A DNA stretch of 64,000 bases from Lachnospiraceae bacterium (GTDB lineage Bacteria > Bacillota > Clostridia > Lachnospirales > Lachnospiraceae), in contig JALEJP010000022.1 in assembly GCA_022769625.1 (NCBI GenBank), positions 62,001 through 126,000 of the forward strand, read 5' to 3'. This document shows, piece after piece, positions 38,293-46,022 of this stretch; position 1 is the first letter of the stretch, and each line of letters opens with the position of its first letter. The notes under the pieces are model-generated. The model ran no database searches and had not been told where the DNA came from. It worked only from the letters and a program-made list of their open reading frames with translations. A program made the position numbers and the translations under genes.

Positions 38293-38796
38293 TCACTCCT
38301 TATTCTTTTTACTCTTCTTTTCCCCTATTTTGATATATATCCTGTCAATCACCTCTTCCGGGACAAATTTTGAAATGTCTCCGTGATAGCTGGCGATTTC
38401 TTTCACCGTTGTCGAACTCAAATAGGCATACTCCAGGCTTGTGGAAAGAAAAATAGTGTCAATGCCGGACTGGAGAATCCGGTTTGTCTGGGACATCTGA
38501 AGCTCATAGTCAAAGTCCGTAATGGCACGAAGCCCCCTTACCATAAACTGGGCTCCGCAGCTTTTGGCAAACTCCACGGATAACCCGTTGAAAGCCATAA
38601 TCCTGACATTACTGATATCTTTCGTAACATCCTTCAATATATTAACACGTTCCTCGGCAGAAAACAACGGCGTTTTTGCACTATTTGTCAAAACGCCCAC
38701 GACTAATTCGTCCACCAGAGCGGCCGAGCGCCGGATAATATCCAGATGTCCGAACGTAACCGGATCAAAACTTCCCGGATAGACTGCTTTTCTCAT
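38293..38796 (-). CDS. coaD: Phosphopantetheine adenylyltransferase
   Basis: Fourth step of coenzyme A synthesis. 167 residues. Nucleotidyltransferase signature [18 protein letters not shown] at the N-terminus, [18 protein letters not shown] in the middle and the closing [20 protein letters not shown], all typical. ATG 38796 with AAGGAG close before it. Follows rsmD by 47 bases, a conserved arrangement. Confidence 0.96.
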   Translation of the reverse strand: MRKAVYPGSFDPVTFGHLDIIRRSAALVDELVVGVLTNSAKTPLFSAEERVNILKDVTKDISNVRIMAFNGLSVEFAKSCGAQFMVRGLRAITDFDYELQMSQTNRILQSGIDTIFLSTSLEYAYLSSTTVKEIASYHGDISKFVPEEVIDRIYIKIGEKKSKKNKE

Positions 38797-38843
38797 AACT
38801 ACTCCTTTATCAGCACACAATATCTTTTTTCGATACCAAATGC

Positions 38844-39416
38844 TTACCTTTTATCCTTCTGTAAAAACATATGGACATTTGTCTTGTATTCTTTGCGTTT
38901 TAAAACCCGGAATCCAAGCTCTTCCACATAGGAAAAATCGGTTTCCAGAGACGCTTCCACAATAAGCAAAGTATTCTCATCAGCCGCCGTCCCGCCTGCA
39001 AGTTTTTCCAGCACCTGTTTTTCCAGTAATCTGTTGTAGGGCGGATCCATAAAAATAATTCCAAATGGCTCAGCTCCATTCTGCACCCCAATCTCCAGTC
39101 GGTCAAGTGCAGCAAACACATCTGTCTGCACAACAAAAGCATCCGCTTCCAGCCTGGTAAATCTCAGGTTCTCGCGGATGCATCGCACAGCAGCAGGATT
39201 CTTTTCAACAAAAACTGCTTCCTTCGCTCCTCTGCTCAATGCCTCTATGCCTATGGCTCCACTCCCGGAAAACAAATCCAGAAATCTTATGCCATATAAC
39301 TCATCCTGTATCATATTAAATAAGGTTTCTTTAATCCGGTCTGTAGTCGGCCTGGTTTCAAGCCCGGGAACCGTCTTCAGAGCCAGACGCCTTGCCTTGC
39401 CTGCAATGACTCGCAT
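38844..39416 (-). CDS. rsmD: 16S rRNA (guanine966-N2)-methyltransferase
   Basis: 190 residues. Marks: [39 protein letters not shown]-binding [19 protein letters not shown] and catalytic [11 protein letters not shown]. Methylates G966 in the small ribosomal subunit. Start confirmed by GGAAG before the ATG and by a consensus promoter 30 bases upstream. First in rsmD-coaD-coiled-coil. Confidence 0.95.
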   Translation of the reverse strand: MRVIAGKARRLALKTVPGLETRPTTDRIKETLFNMIQDELYGIRFLDLFSGSGAIGIEALSRGAKEAVFVEKNPAAVRCIRENLRFTRLEADAFVVQTDVFAALDRLEIGVQNGAEPFGIIFMDPPYNRLLEKQVLEKLAGGTAADENTLLIVEASLETDFSYVEELGFRVLKRKEYKTNVHMFLQKDKR

Positions 39417-39445
39417 GTGATCTTCCTTTGTTCTGTGTTTTTTTC

Positions 39446-39474
39446 ATTATAATTGTTTTGCATGGATACGTCAA
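39446..39474 (-). promoter_or_regulatory. Sigma-A promoter of rsmD-coaD
   Basis: TTGACG (39469-39474), 17-bp spacer, TATAAT (39446-39451) on minus. Confidence 0.85.
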
Positions 39475-39533
39475 CCTATTTTATTTTCCTGACGCAAAAA
39501 AGACGCAAAGTATTAAAGCGACACAGTAATAAA

Positions 39534-39564
39534 GGAGCAGTCTGATGCATGCTCAAACTGCCCC
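39534..39564 (-). terminator. Intrinsic terminator of the pst-phoU operon
   Basis: On minus GGGGCAG and CTGCTCC enclose a partly paired loop and are followed by TTTATTA. Lies about 50 bases after the phoU stop. Confidence 0.75.
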
Positions 39565-39612
39565 TTCACTTTTTATCGTCAAATTTTAAGGGAGGTGTTT
39601 TTACTTTTTGTA

Positions 39613-40278
39613 TCATAAAATACGATAATCTTTCACAGTTCCTGTCTCTTTAAATACTTCCCATTCAGAAATATTTACAGAGTGATCGCCAATGCGTTCC
39701 AGATATTTTGCTACCATCAGCAGATCCACACAGGCATCTTTGTCTTTCTTTCCGTCTTTCAGGCAAACAACAATCTCTTCCTTGACTGCATTGAACAAAT
39801 CATCGATCTGATCATCCCGTTTATAAAATTCCCTGGCTTTTTCCTTATCTCTGGTCAGAAATAGTTCCACTGCATCACAGAGGATTTTTCTTGTCTCTTC
39901 CAGCATAAGCGGCATAGATTTTGCGTACTCTTTATAATTGATTCCATCCAGTCGCATGGCCACTTCTGCAATATCCGCCGCATGGTCTCCAATGCGCTCC
40001 ATATCACTGACCGCTTTCATAACCGAGGAGACCAGACGCAGATCACTGGCAAGCACTGGCTGCTGTCTTGTGATCAGTGAAAGACATTCTGCCTCGATTT
40101 TTCGTTCCATTTCATTAATTTTCCGGTCATTGTTCTGGATTTCCTCCAGCTGCTTTGTATCATTTACTGCAATGGCAGCAAGCAGTGTATCGAATGCCTG
40201 CTCTATACCGCGACCCATACTGATCATATTTTCGCGAAGTGCGGCAAGCTCCTGCTCAAAAGTTGTTCTCGGTGACAT
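39613..40278 (-). CDS. phoU: Phosphate signalling/transport accessory protein PhoU
   Basis: 221-residue helical protein with two PhoU repeats. N-terminal TTFEQELAALRENMISMGRG, then SSVMKAVSDMERIGDHAADIAE and the second repeat MVAKYLERIGDHSVNISEW near the C-terminus; both bear the ERIGDH metal-binding motif. It represses the Pho signal when phosphate is plentiful and restrains Pst. ATG 40278 with GGAGG just before. Last gene of the operon; no PhoR/PhoB pair in the window. Confidence 0.95.
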   Translation of the reverse strand: MSPRTTFEQELAALRENMISMGRGIEQAFDTLLAAIAVNDTKQLEEIQNNDRKINEMERKIEAECLSLITRQQPVLASDLRLVSSVMKAVSDMERIGDHAADIAEVAMRLDGINYKEYAKSMPLMLEETRKILCDAVELFLTRDKEKAREFYKRDDQIDDLFNAVKEEIVVCLKDGKKDKDACVDLLMVAKYLERIGDHSVNISEWEVFKETGTVKDYRIL

Positions 40279-40293
40279 AACTTCCTCCAATCA

Positions 40294-41052
40294 TCATCCA
40301 AACCGTCCGGTAATATAGTCCTCAGTTCTCTTATCCTTCGGTCTGGAGAAAATATTATCTGTACTGTCAAACTCAACCACCTCTCCCACAAGGAAAAAGG
40401 CTGTATCATCTGACACACGGGCTGCCTGCTGCATATTGTGGGTAACTACCACAACCGTATATTTTTTCTTCAGCTCAACCATCAGCTCTTCAATTTTCAG
40501 TGTGGAAATCGGATCAAGAGCTGAAGTAGGCTCATCCATCAGCAACACATCAGGCTGAACAGCAAGTGCACGTGCAATGCAAAGTCTCTGCTGCTGTCCA
40601 CCAGAAAGTCCCAGAGCAGATTTTTTCAGGCGATCCTTCACTTCATCGAAAATCGCAGCTCCTCTCAGACTTTCCTCCACAATCTGATCCAGCGTCGCCT
40701 TGTCCTTAATCCCGTGAATTCTCGGTCCGTAAGCAATATTGTCATAAATACTCATTGGAAAGGGATTTGGCTGCTGAAATACCATACCTACTTTTTTGCG
40801 CAGCAGTGTGGTGTCTACTTTCGGACTGTAAATATCTTCTCCATCCAACAGCACTTTTCCTTCGATTTTGACACAGTCCACCAGATCATTCATTCGATTG
40901 AGACACTTTAAAAACGTTGATTTTCCACAACCGGAGGGCCCGATGAAAGCTGTGATATGTTTTTCTTTGATGTCCATATTGACATCCTTTAAAGCGTGAT
41001 TCGTTCCGTAATGCAGATTCAGTTTACTCACGCTGATTTTCGTTTTATCCAT
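40294..41052 (-). CDS. pstB: Phosphate ABC transporter ATP-binding protein
   Basis: ATPase of the high-affinity phosphate importer; inner face of the membrane. 252 residues. Walker [10 protein letters not shown] (about 38-46), Q-loop [17 protein letters not shown], signature [15 protein letters not shown], Walker [15 protein letters not shown] and switch histidine [13 protein letters not shown]. Works with PstA and PstC upstream. Strong AAGGAG site. Confidence 0.97.
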   Translation of the reverse strand: MDKTKISVSKLNLHYGTNHALKDVNMDIKEKHITAFIGPSGCGKSTFLKCLNRMNDLVDCVKIEGKVLLDGEDIYSPKVDTTLLRKKVGMVFQQPNPFPMSIYDNIAYGPRIHGIKDKATLDQIVEESLRGAAIFDEVKDRLKKSALGLSGGQQQRLCIARALAVQPDVLLMDEPTSALDPISTLKIEELMVELKKKYTVVVVTHNMQQAARVSDDTAFFLVGEVVEFDSTDNIFSRPKDKRTEDYITGRFG

Positions 41053-41062
41053 ATTGCTCTCC

Positions 41063-41938
41063 TTATTTCAGACGGGTAACATCAAACCGTCTGGCAAGAT
41101 ATTTTGTCAGGAAGTTGATACAAAGTACGATGATAAGAAGTACAAAAGCAATACCAAATGCCACGTCATACTCTGCTTTGGAGCTGCTCAGATACAGCTG
41201 AATCGTCAGTGTTCCGCCAGATTCCAGAATCTTTGACAGCCAGCCCCCGGCCTTTGGAAGAAGATATCCACTTCCGGCTGTAAACAACAGTGCGGCAGAT
41301 TCTCCCACAATACGTCCAATCGCAAGAATGACACCTGTGATAATGCCAGGCATGGAAGAAGGAATCAGAATCGTCCGTATCATATGCCATTTGGTCGCTC
41401 CCATACCAAGCGCACCGCTCCGGTAAGAATCCGGCACAGTACGAAGCGCCTCCTGGGTATTTCTTGTAATCAAAGGTAACACCATCAGACTAAGCGTCAG
41501 CGAACCGGTCAGCAGAGAATAGCCAAGCTTCAGTGTTGTACCGAAAAATACCATACCGAAAAGTCCGAAAATGATGGATGGAATTCCGGAAAGTGTTTCC
41601 GTCGTAAACTCGATCAGCCTTACCAGTCTGCCAGGCTTTGCATATTCATTCAGATAAATGGCACTTCCCACTCCGATTGGTGTTGCAATCAGCAGCGTGA
41701 TTACAATAATATACAGTGTATTTACAATATTTCCCGCAATACCTACGGTACCCTTTCTCGCGCTCGTAACGGTTGTCAGAAATTCCGGTGTAATACGTCC
41801 AATTCCTTTTGCCGCCACGTAACAGATGATCATAAGAAGAAGAGCAACAGCAAAAGCGGCAGAAAGATAAATGCACCCATATAGAAAAGTATCCATTCCG
41901 CGAACTTTTTTATTACAAATCGACTGTTCTTTATTCAT
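41063..41938 (-). CDS. pstA: Phosphate ABC transporter permease PstA
   Basis: Membrane subunit, 291 residues with six helices. EAA loop near [20 protein letters not shown]; periplasmic-side block [26 protein letters not shown] precedes the ATG; start overlaps pstC stop by eight bases, so translation is coupled. Confidence 0.95.
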   Translation of the reverse strand: MNKEQSICNKKVRGMDTFLYGCIYLSAAFAVALLLMIICYVAAKGIGRITPEFLTTVTSARKGTVGIAGNIVNTLYIIVITLLIATPIGVGSAIYLNEYAKPGRLVRLIEFTTETLSGIPSIIFGLFGMVFFGTTLKLGYSLLTGSLTLSLMVLPLITRNTQEALRTVPDSYRSGALGMGATKWHMIRTILIPSSMPGIITGVILAIGRIVGESAALLFTAGSGYLLPKAGGWLSKILESGGTLTIQLYLSSSKAEYDVAFGIAFVLLIIVLCINFLTKYLARRFDVTRLK

Positions 41939-42869
41939 CTTGATCCCCTCTCTTCAATATTCGGGTAAGCGTTATGTTGATCAGCATAATGAAAACAAAC
42001 AGTACCAGACCAATGGTAAACAGTACTTGTCTGTGCAGATCCGATGCATAGCCCATCTCACTTACAATGGCTGTGGTCAGGAAACGAACCGAATTAAATG
42101 GGAACGGCGGATTGACGGAACTGCCCGCCACCAGTGTGATCGCCATTGCTTCACCAATTGCCCTTCCGATTCCCAGCACCACCGCAGTGATGATCCCTGA
42201 TTTGGCAGCCGGTATCATGACCTTGAAGATTGTCTGAATATGGGATGCTCCAAGTGCCAGAGAAGCTGATTTCAAACTGGGTGAAACAGCCTTAAGTGCC
42301 GATTCACTAATGTTAATCACCGTTGGAAGAATCATGATTGCCAGCACAATGACAGCAGAAATCAGATTCGCCCCTCCGGTAAACTGGTGTGTTTCAGAAT
42401 TTCTGAAAAGAAACAATTCCAGCTTATACATCACGGGATTTAAAAGCAGAATCCCCAGAAGCCCATAAATAACGGAAGGAATACCCGCCAAAAGCTCGAC
42501 TGCCGGTTTCACCACTGCCGCAACTTTTTTCGGTGCAACCTCTGCCAGAAATACAGCTGTAAAAACGCCAATCGGAACGCCCAGAAGAATGGCAAGTGCC
42601 GTTCCTACAATTGAAGTAAGAATAATGTAAAGGATACCATAAGCAGGTGATGCTGCTGTCGGTGCCCACACTCTGCCAAACAGAATATCCAGAATCCCGA
42701 CCTTAAATAAAGCAGGAGTTCCGCTGGCAATCATATACAGTGTAATTGAAAAAACAGCAAGTATTGCAACAATGGAACACACCGTAAATATGATTTTCGC
42801 AATGGTTTCCACCGCTGATTTTGAAGCATTTGAACCGAAAATGCTGACTACTTTTTTCTTATTTTCCAT
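41931..42869 (-). CDS. pstC: Phosphate ABC transporter permease PstC
   Basis: Membrane subunit, 312 residues with six helices. Marks: VELLAGIPSVIYGLLGILLL, INISESALKAVSPSLKSASL, ALGASHIQTIFKVMIPAAKS as EAA loop and VLGIGRAIGEAMAITLVAGS. Pairs with PstA. Separated from pstS by a 97-base gap holding a stem-loop (42893-42926). Confidence 0.95.
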   Translation of the reverse strand: MENKKKVVSIFGSNASKSAVETIAKIIFTVCSIVAILAVFSITLYMIASGTPALFKVGILDILFGRVWAPTAASPAYGILYIILTSIVGTALAILLGVPIGVFTAVFLAEVAPKKVAAVVKPAVELLAGIPSVIYGLLGILLLNPVMYKLELFLFRNSETHQFTGGANLISAVIVLAIMILPTVINISESALKAVSPSLKSASLALGASHIQTIFKVMIPAAKSGIITAVVLGIGRAIGEAMAITLVAGSSVNPPFPFNSVRFLTTAIVSEMGYASDLHRQVLFTIGLVLFVFIMLINITLTRILKRGDQDE

Positions 42870-42892
42870 CGTCTCACCAAGATTCAGGTAAA

Positions 42893-42926
42893 GGCTGCCA
42901 GAAGATACTCGTCTTTTCCGGCAGCC
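42893..42926 (-). promoter_or_regulatory. Intercistronic stem-loop between pstS and pstC
   Basis: GGCTGCC and GGCAGCC enclose a partly paired loop; on minus TTTACC follows. Such stems often protect the abundant binding-protein mRNA or weaken read-through into the permease genes. Confidence 0.6.
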
Positions 42927-42966
42927 GCCTTGCCCCTTTCTTTCTGTGGTCTTCGCCTTCGGCGAA

Positions 42967-43911
42967 TTAATCTACTGTAATCAGTCCTACTGAGCTGATC
43001 AGCTCTTTTCCTTCATCCGATGACAGGTAAGCAAACAGTTCCTGTACTGCAGGACTCTGCTCGGAAATCTCACCTTTGGTAGCCATTACGAAAGGACGAC
43101 TCAGGAAATAATTGCCTGCCTTGATATTCTCTGCTGTCGGCTCAACACCTTCCAGGCTCAATGGCTTCACTGTGTCATCCAGAACATCCAGAGATACGTA
43201 TCCGATTGCACCCGGTGTGGAAGCAACCTTTGCCACAACAGCTCCGGTGCTGTCCAGTTCGCTTGCATAAGCACAGCTGTCCTCAATCTCAAGTAATTCC
43301 TCAAAAGCTCCTCTTGTACCGGAACCAGCCTCACGTCCGATTACAACAATCGGAGCAGAATCTCCATCTACGTCTGCCCAGTCTGTGATTTCGCCGGTAT
43401 AAATCTGAACAAGCTGCTCCTTCGTCAGATTATCAACATTGGTGGAAGGATTTACAACAACCGCAATACCATCAATTGCAACGATGTTTTCCACGGCACC
43501 GGCCTCCTTCTCGCTGTCCTTCAGGTTACGGGAAGAATTTCCGATATCCACACTGCCTGCCAGCAGAGACTCGATGCCGGCAGAAGAACCGGTAAATTCT
43601 GCATTAACGGTAACCTGCGGATATTTCTCCATAAAAGCTTCTGCAACGGCATTTGCAAGCTTTTCCATAGAAGTACTTCCTGCCATGGAAATCGAACCGC
43701 TGATGTCTGCAGTGCCTTCCTCTGCTGCATCACTTTGAGCGTCCGTTGCCTCTTCGCTTGCCGTATCTGCTGCCGGAGCTGTTGTCTCTTCGCTCGCTGT
43801 ATCCGCTGCCGGAGCTGTTGTCTCTGTATTTTTCTCGCCGCACGCTGCAAGGCTTCCTGCTGCAAGTGCACAAACTCCAAATAACGCTGTCCATTTCTTA
43901 ATATTTTTCAT
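42967..43911 (-). CDS. pstS: Phosphate-binding lipoprotein
   Basis: Extracellular substrate-binding protein of the Pst importer. 314 residues from the ATG at 43911. Lipoprotein signal WTALFGVCALAAGSLAACGE with acylated cysteine; a Thr/Ala/Glu linker with two copies of TTAPAADTASEE; then the PBP fold with MAGSTSMEKLANAVAEAF, TGSSAGIESLLAGSVDIGNS and IVVIGREAGSGTRGAFEELL, which bind phosphate. A longer frame from 44067 runs through an upstream terminator stem and is rejected. First gene of the operon. Confidence 0.96.
   Translation of the reverse strand: MKNIKKWTALFGVCALAAGSLAACGEKNTETTAPAADTASEETTAPAADTASEEATDAQSDAAEEGTADISGSISMAGSTSMEKLANAVAEAFMEKYPQVTVNAEFTGSSAGIESLLAGSVDIGNSSRNLKDSEKEAGAVENIVAIDGIAVVVNPSTNVDNLTKEQLVQIYTGEITDWADVDGDSAPIVVIGREAGSGTRGAFEELLEIEDSCAYASELDSTGAVVAKVASTPGAIGYVSLDVLDDTVKPLSLEGVEPTAENIKAGNYFLSRPFVMATKGEISEQSPAVQELFAYLSSDEGKELISSVGLITVD
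43751..43822 (-). repeat. Two tandem 36-bp repeats in the PstS linker
   Basis: Units 43751-43786 and 43787-43822 differ at three positions; each encodes the 12-residue TTAPAADTASEE unit between the lipid anchor and the binding domain. Copy number may vary between strains. Confidence 0.8.
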
Positions 43912-43970
43912 AATACATTTCCTCTCCTGAATAAAAGTTTTTTCCTCATTGGGACAAGAAAAGAATAACA

Positions 43971-44000
43971 TAAAACCAGCCCATAAAAAGCATGGGCTGG
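43971..44000 (-). terminator. Terminator-like hairpin downstream of the HD gene
   Basis: CCAGCCCAT and ATGGGCTGG (43976-44000) form a perfect 9-bp stem, followed on minus by TTTTATG. It would end the larE-HD transcript before pstS. Confidence 0.65.
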
Positions 44001-44041
44001 TTAATCCTGTGTTATCTTTTTGTAAAGAATCCAGAAAAAAA

Positions 44042-44656
44042 TCAAGATTTTGTAAAATGCTCCGCAATGCCGATCACCTCTTCCATCGCCTCCCCCACTT
44101 CCCTCTCGCAGGACCGCATCGCCAATATGGTTTTCTGTATCAGATCATTCAGCTCATATCCCAGCATATCTGCACCACGCTCAATGACTGCTCTGGAACA
44201 GCCCGCTGCAAAGTTTGCACTTTTGTATTTTTTGCGGACAGATTTTACTTCCATATCCTGAACGCTTTTCGACGGACGGATCAGTGCTGCCGCCCAGATC
44301 AGGCCTGTCAGCTCATCCACTGCATACAGAACTTTCTCCATCTCATGTTCCGGCTTCACATCCACCGTCAGTTCATATCCATGACTGCACACTGCGTGTA
44401 TGATATCCTCTCCAACACCGCCTTCTCGCAGAAGCTCCGGTGCTTTGATGCAGTGTTCTTCCGGATACTGTTCAAAATCAATATCATGCAAAAGTCCTAC
44501 AATTCCCCAGTATTCCTCATCCTCCGCATAGCCAAGCTCTCTGGCATACCATTTCATGACACCTTCCACAGTCAGTGCATGCTGAATATGAAAAGAGTCC
44601 TGATTGTACTTCCGAAGCAATTTCCATGCCGCATCTCTTGAAATATGTTCTCTCAT
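44042..44656 (-). CDS. HD-domain protein (putative phosphohydrolase)
   Basis: 204 residues. HD-superfamily metal motif spread as FHIQHALTVEGV, GLLHDIDFEQYPEEH (the HD pair) and later CSHGYE, AVDELTGLIWAAAL. Such proteins hydrolyse nucleotides or other phosphates; substrate unknown. GGAGG precedes the ATG at 44656. Four bases separate it from the larE stop, so it belongs to the same transcript. Confidence 0.85.
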   Translation of the reverse strand: MREHISRDAAWKLLRKYNQDSFHIQHALTVEGVMKWYARELGYAEDEEYWGIVGLLHDIDFEQYPEEHCIKAPELLREGGVGEDIIHAVCSHGYELTVDVKPEHEMEKVLYAVDELTGLIWAAALIRPSKSVQDMEVKSVRKKYKSANFAAGCSRAVIERGADMLGYELNDLIQKTILAMRSCEREVGEAMEEVIGIAEHFTKS

Positions 44657-44660
44657 TTTG

Positions 44661-45497
44661 TCATCCTCCGTAATGTTTTTCCTCTTCTGACAGGGTTTCA
44701 TTCATGCTTCCCGTTCGGTAGCCCATTAGATCCATCGTCACATAAGAAAAGCCATACAAGCAGAAACTTTTTACAATATCCTCCCGGATTTCTCTGCAAA
44801 CAAGCCTCTCCAATTCTTCCGGAAGCACTTCAATACGCGCCATCGTTCCATGTATACGCACGCGCATCTGCCCGAATCCAAGATCCAGAAGCTTCTGTTC
44901 CGCTTTCTCCACCATGGCAAGTTTCTCTTTCGTGATCGTTTCCCCATATACAAATCTGGAAGCAAGACAGGCGTAAGAGGGTTTGTTCCAGGTAGGCAGT
45001 CCCATTTCTTTTGAAAGCTGGCGAATCTCACGTTTCGTAAGTCCTGCTTCCCGCAGAGGGCTTTTAATATCAAGCTCTGCGATTGCCAAAAGACCCGGAC
45101 GGTAGTCACCGGTGTCATCCAGATTGGATCCCTCCGCCACATATGCCATTCCATTTAGTCTTGCTGTTTCCTTTAGTTTCTCAAACAAAGCCTTTTTACA
45201 GATATAACATCTGTTTTTGGGATTCCTGCAAAATCCTTCCAGTTCAAGTTCCTTTGATTCACAGATCAGCTGACGGATACCAGCCTTTTTGCAGAACTCC
45301 TCCGCATCCAAAAGCTCTCTTTCCGGAAAAGAGGCAGATTTTGCTGTCAGGGCTATCACCTGATCCTTCAATACTTCCTGTGCTGTTTTCAACAGAAAAG
45401 CGGAATCTGCCCCACCCGAAAAAGCAACTGCCACACTGCCCAAATCTTTTAAATATGCTTTTAAGCGCTCGAATTTATCATATACATTATTTTCCAT
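44661..45497 (-). CDS. larE: ATP-dependent sacrificial sulfur transferase LarE, three-cysteine type
   Basis: PP-loop enzyme that adds sulfur to the pyridinium carboxylate that becomes the nickel-pincer cofactor of lactate racemase and related enzymes. 278 residues. PP-loop AFSGGADSAFLLK (about 25-37), SNLDDTGDYRPG and PLREAGLTKREIR. Three cysteines, C97 and C100 in NRCYIC and C177 in SYACLASR, match the form thought to hold a [4Fe-4S] cluster used as a renewable sulfur carrier, rather than the one-cysteine sacrificial form. LarA, LarB and LarC are not in this window. Confidence 0.92.
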   Translation of the reverse strand: MENNVYDKFERLKAYLKDLGSVAVAFSGGADSAFLLKTAQEVLKDQVIALTAKSASFPERELLDAEEFCKKAGIRQLICESKELELEGFCRNPKNRCYICKKALFEKLKETARLNGMAYVAEGSNLDDTGDYRPGLLAIAELDIKSPLREAGLTKREIRQLSKEMGLPTWNKPSYACLASRFVYGETITKEKLAMVEKAEQKLLDLGFGQMRVRIHGTMARIEVLPEELERLVCREIREDIVKSFCLYGFSYVTMDLMGYRTGSMNETLSEEEKHYGG

Positions 45498-45591
45498 ATA
45501 TCGCTGTTCCCCTGTTGTCCTGTTTTTATTCTGTACATAAAATGCCGCGAAATCTTATTCTTATTGTTTCGCTAGGTTTTATATGTTTTGT

Positions 45592-45620
45592 ATTCTACCC
45601 TTTTGCAGAACAAATGTCAA
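45592..45620 (-). promoter_or_regulatory. Sigma-A promoter of larE
   Basis: TTGACA (45615-45620), 17-bp spacer, TAGAAT (45592-45597) on minus; about 90-base leader to the larE start. Confidence 0.8.
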
Positions 45621-45661
45621 TACATCCTTTGCACGAAATGCGCTTGTTACAAAGGAGATTC

Positions 45662-45713
45662 AAAAAAATCCAACCTGCCATAAGCTTTCTGCAAATGGCA
45701 GATCGGATTTTTT
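45662..45713. terminator. Bidirectional terminator after the holin-like ORF
   Basis: Flanking A7 and T6 enclose ATCC..TGCCAT pairing with ATGGCA..GGAT. Acts for the minus-strand holin-like ORF and would also work on plus. Confidence 0.8.
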
Positions 45714-45723
45714 ATAAAACATA

Positions 45724-45882
45724 TCACTCATTTTTCCGGATCTGTTTCAAAATCTGATTCACATAAGTAGACAGACCCGCTACCAGGATCCCCTGTGTCT
45801 GTTTAATCCATACCCCGATGAAATAAAGTACAATTGCCGTCACCAGAAGTTCCGGTTTTACATAGGACATAAGCTCTTCCAT
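45724..45882 (-). pseudogene. Shortened phage-holin-like small membrane protein
   Basis: Frame of 52 codons from ATG 45882 with GGGGAG upstream. The first part MSYVKPELLVTAIVLYFIGV and the last part TQGILVAGLSTYVNQILKQ match the two ends of a stand-alone clostridial holin family (Phage_holin_5 type, about 80 residues), but the central part with the second helix is missing. I read it as an in-frame deletion; a truly short protein is the alternative. No phage genes are near. It has its own terminator and sits between larE and glgA. Confidence 0.6.
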
Positions 45883-46022
45883 ACCATTCTCTCTCCCCTG
45901 CAACCGAATGTGATGACTCCATTTTTTCAAGATATGCTGTTTTGCATGAGACTAGAACTGCTGCAATCAGGAACTTATAATCCCGGATACGATTTGCCGG
46001 AGTATCCCGCAAGAGAGTTCAA

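Noticed and set aside
45640..45662. AAAGGAG on plus near 45652
   Set aside because: No open frame follows before the terminator.
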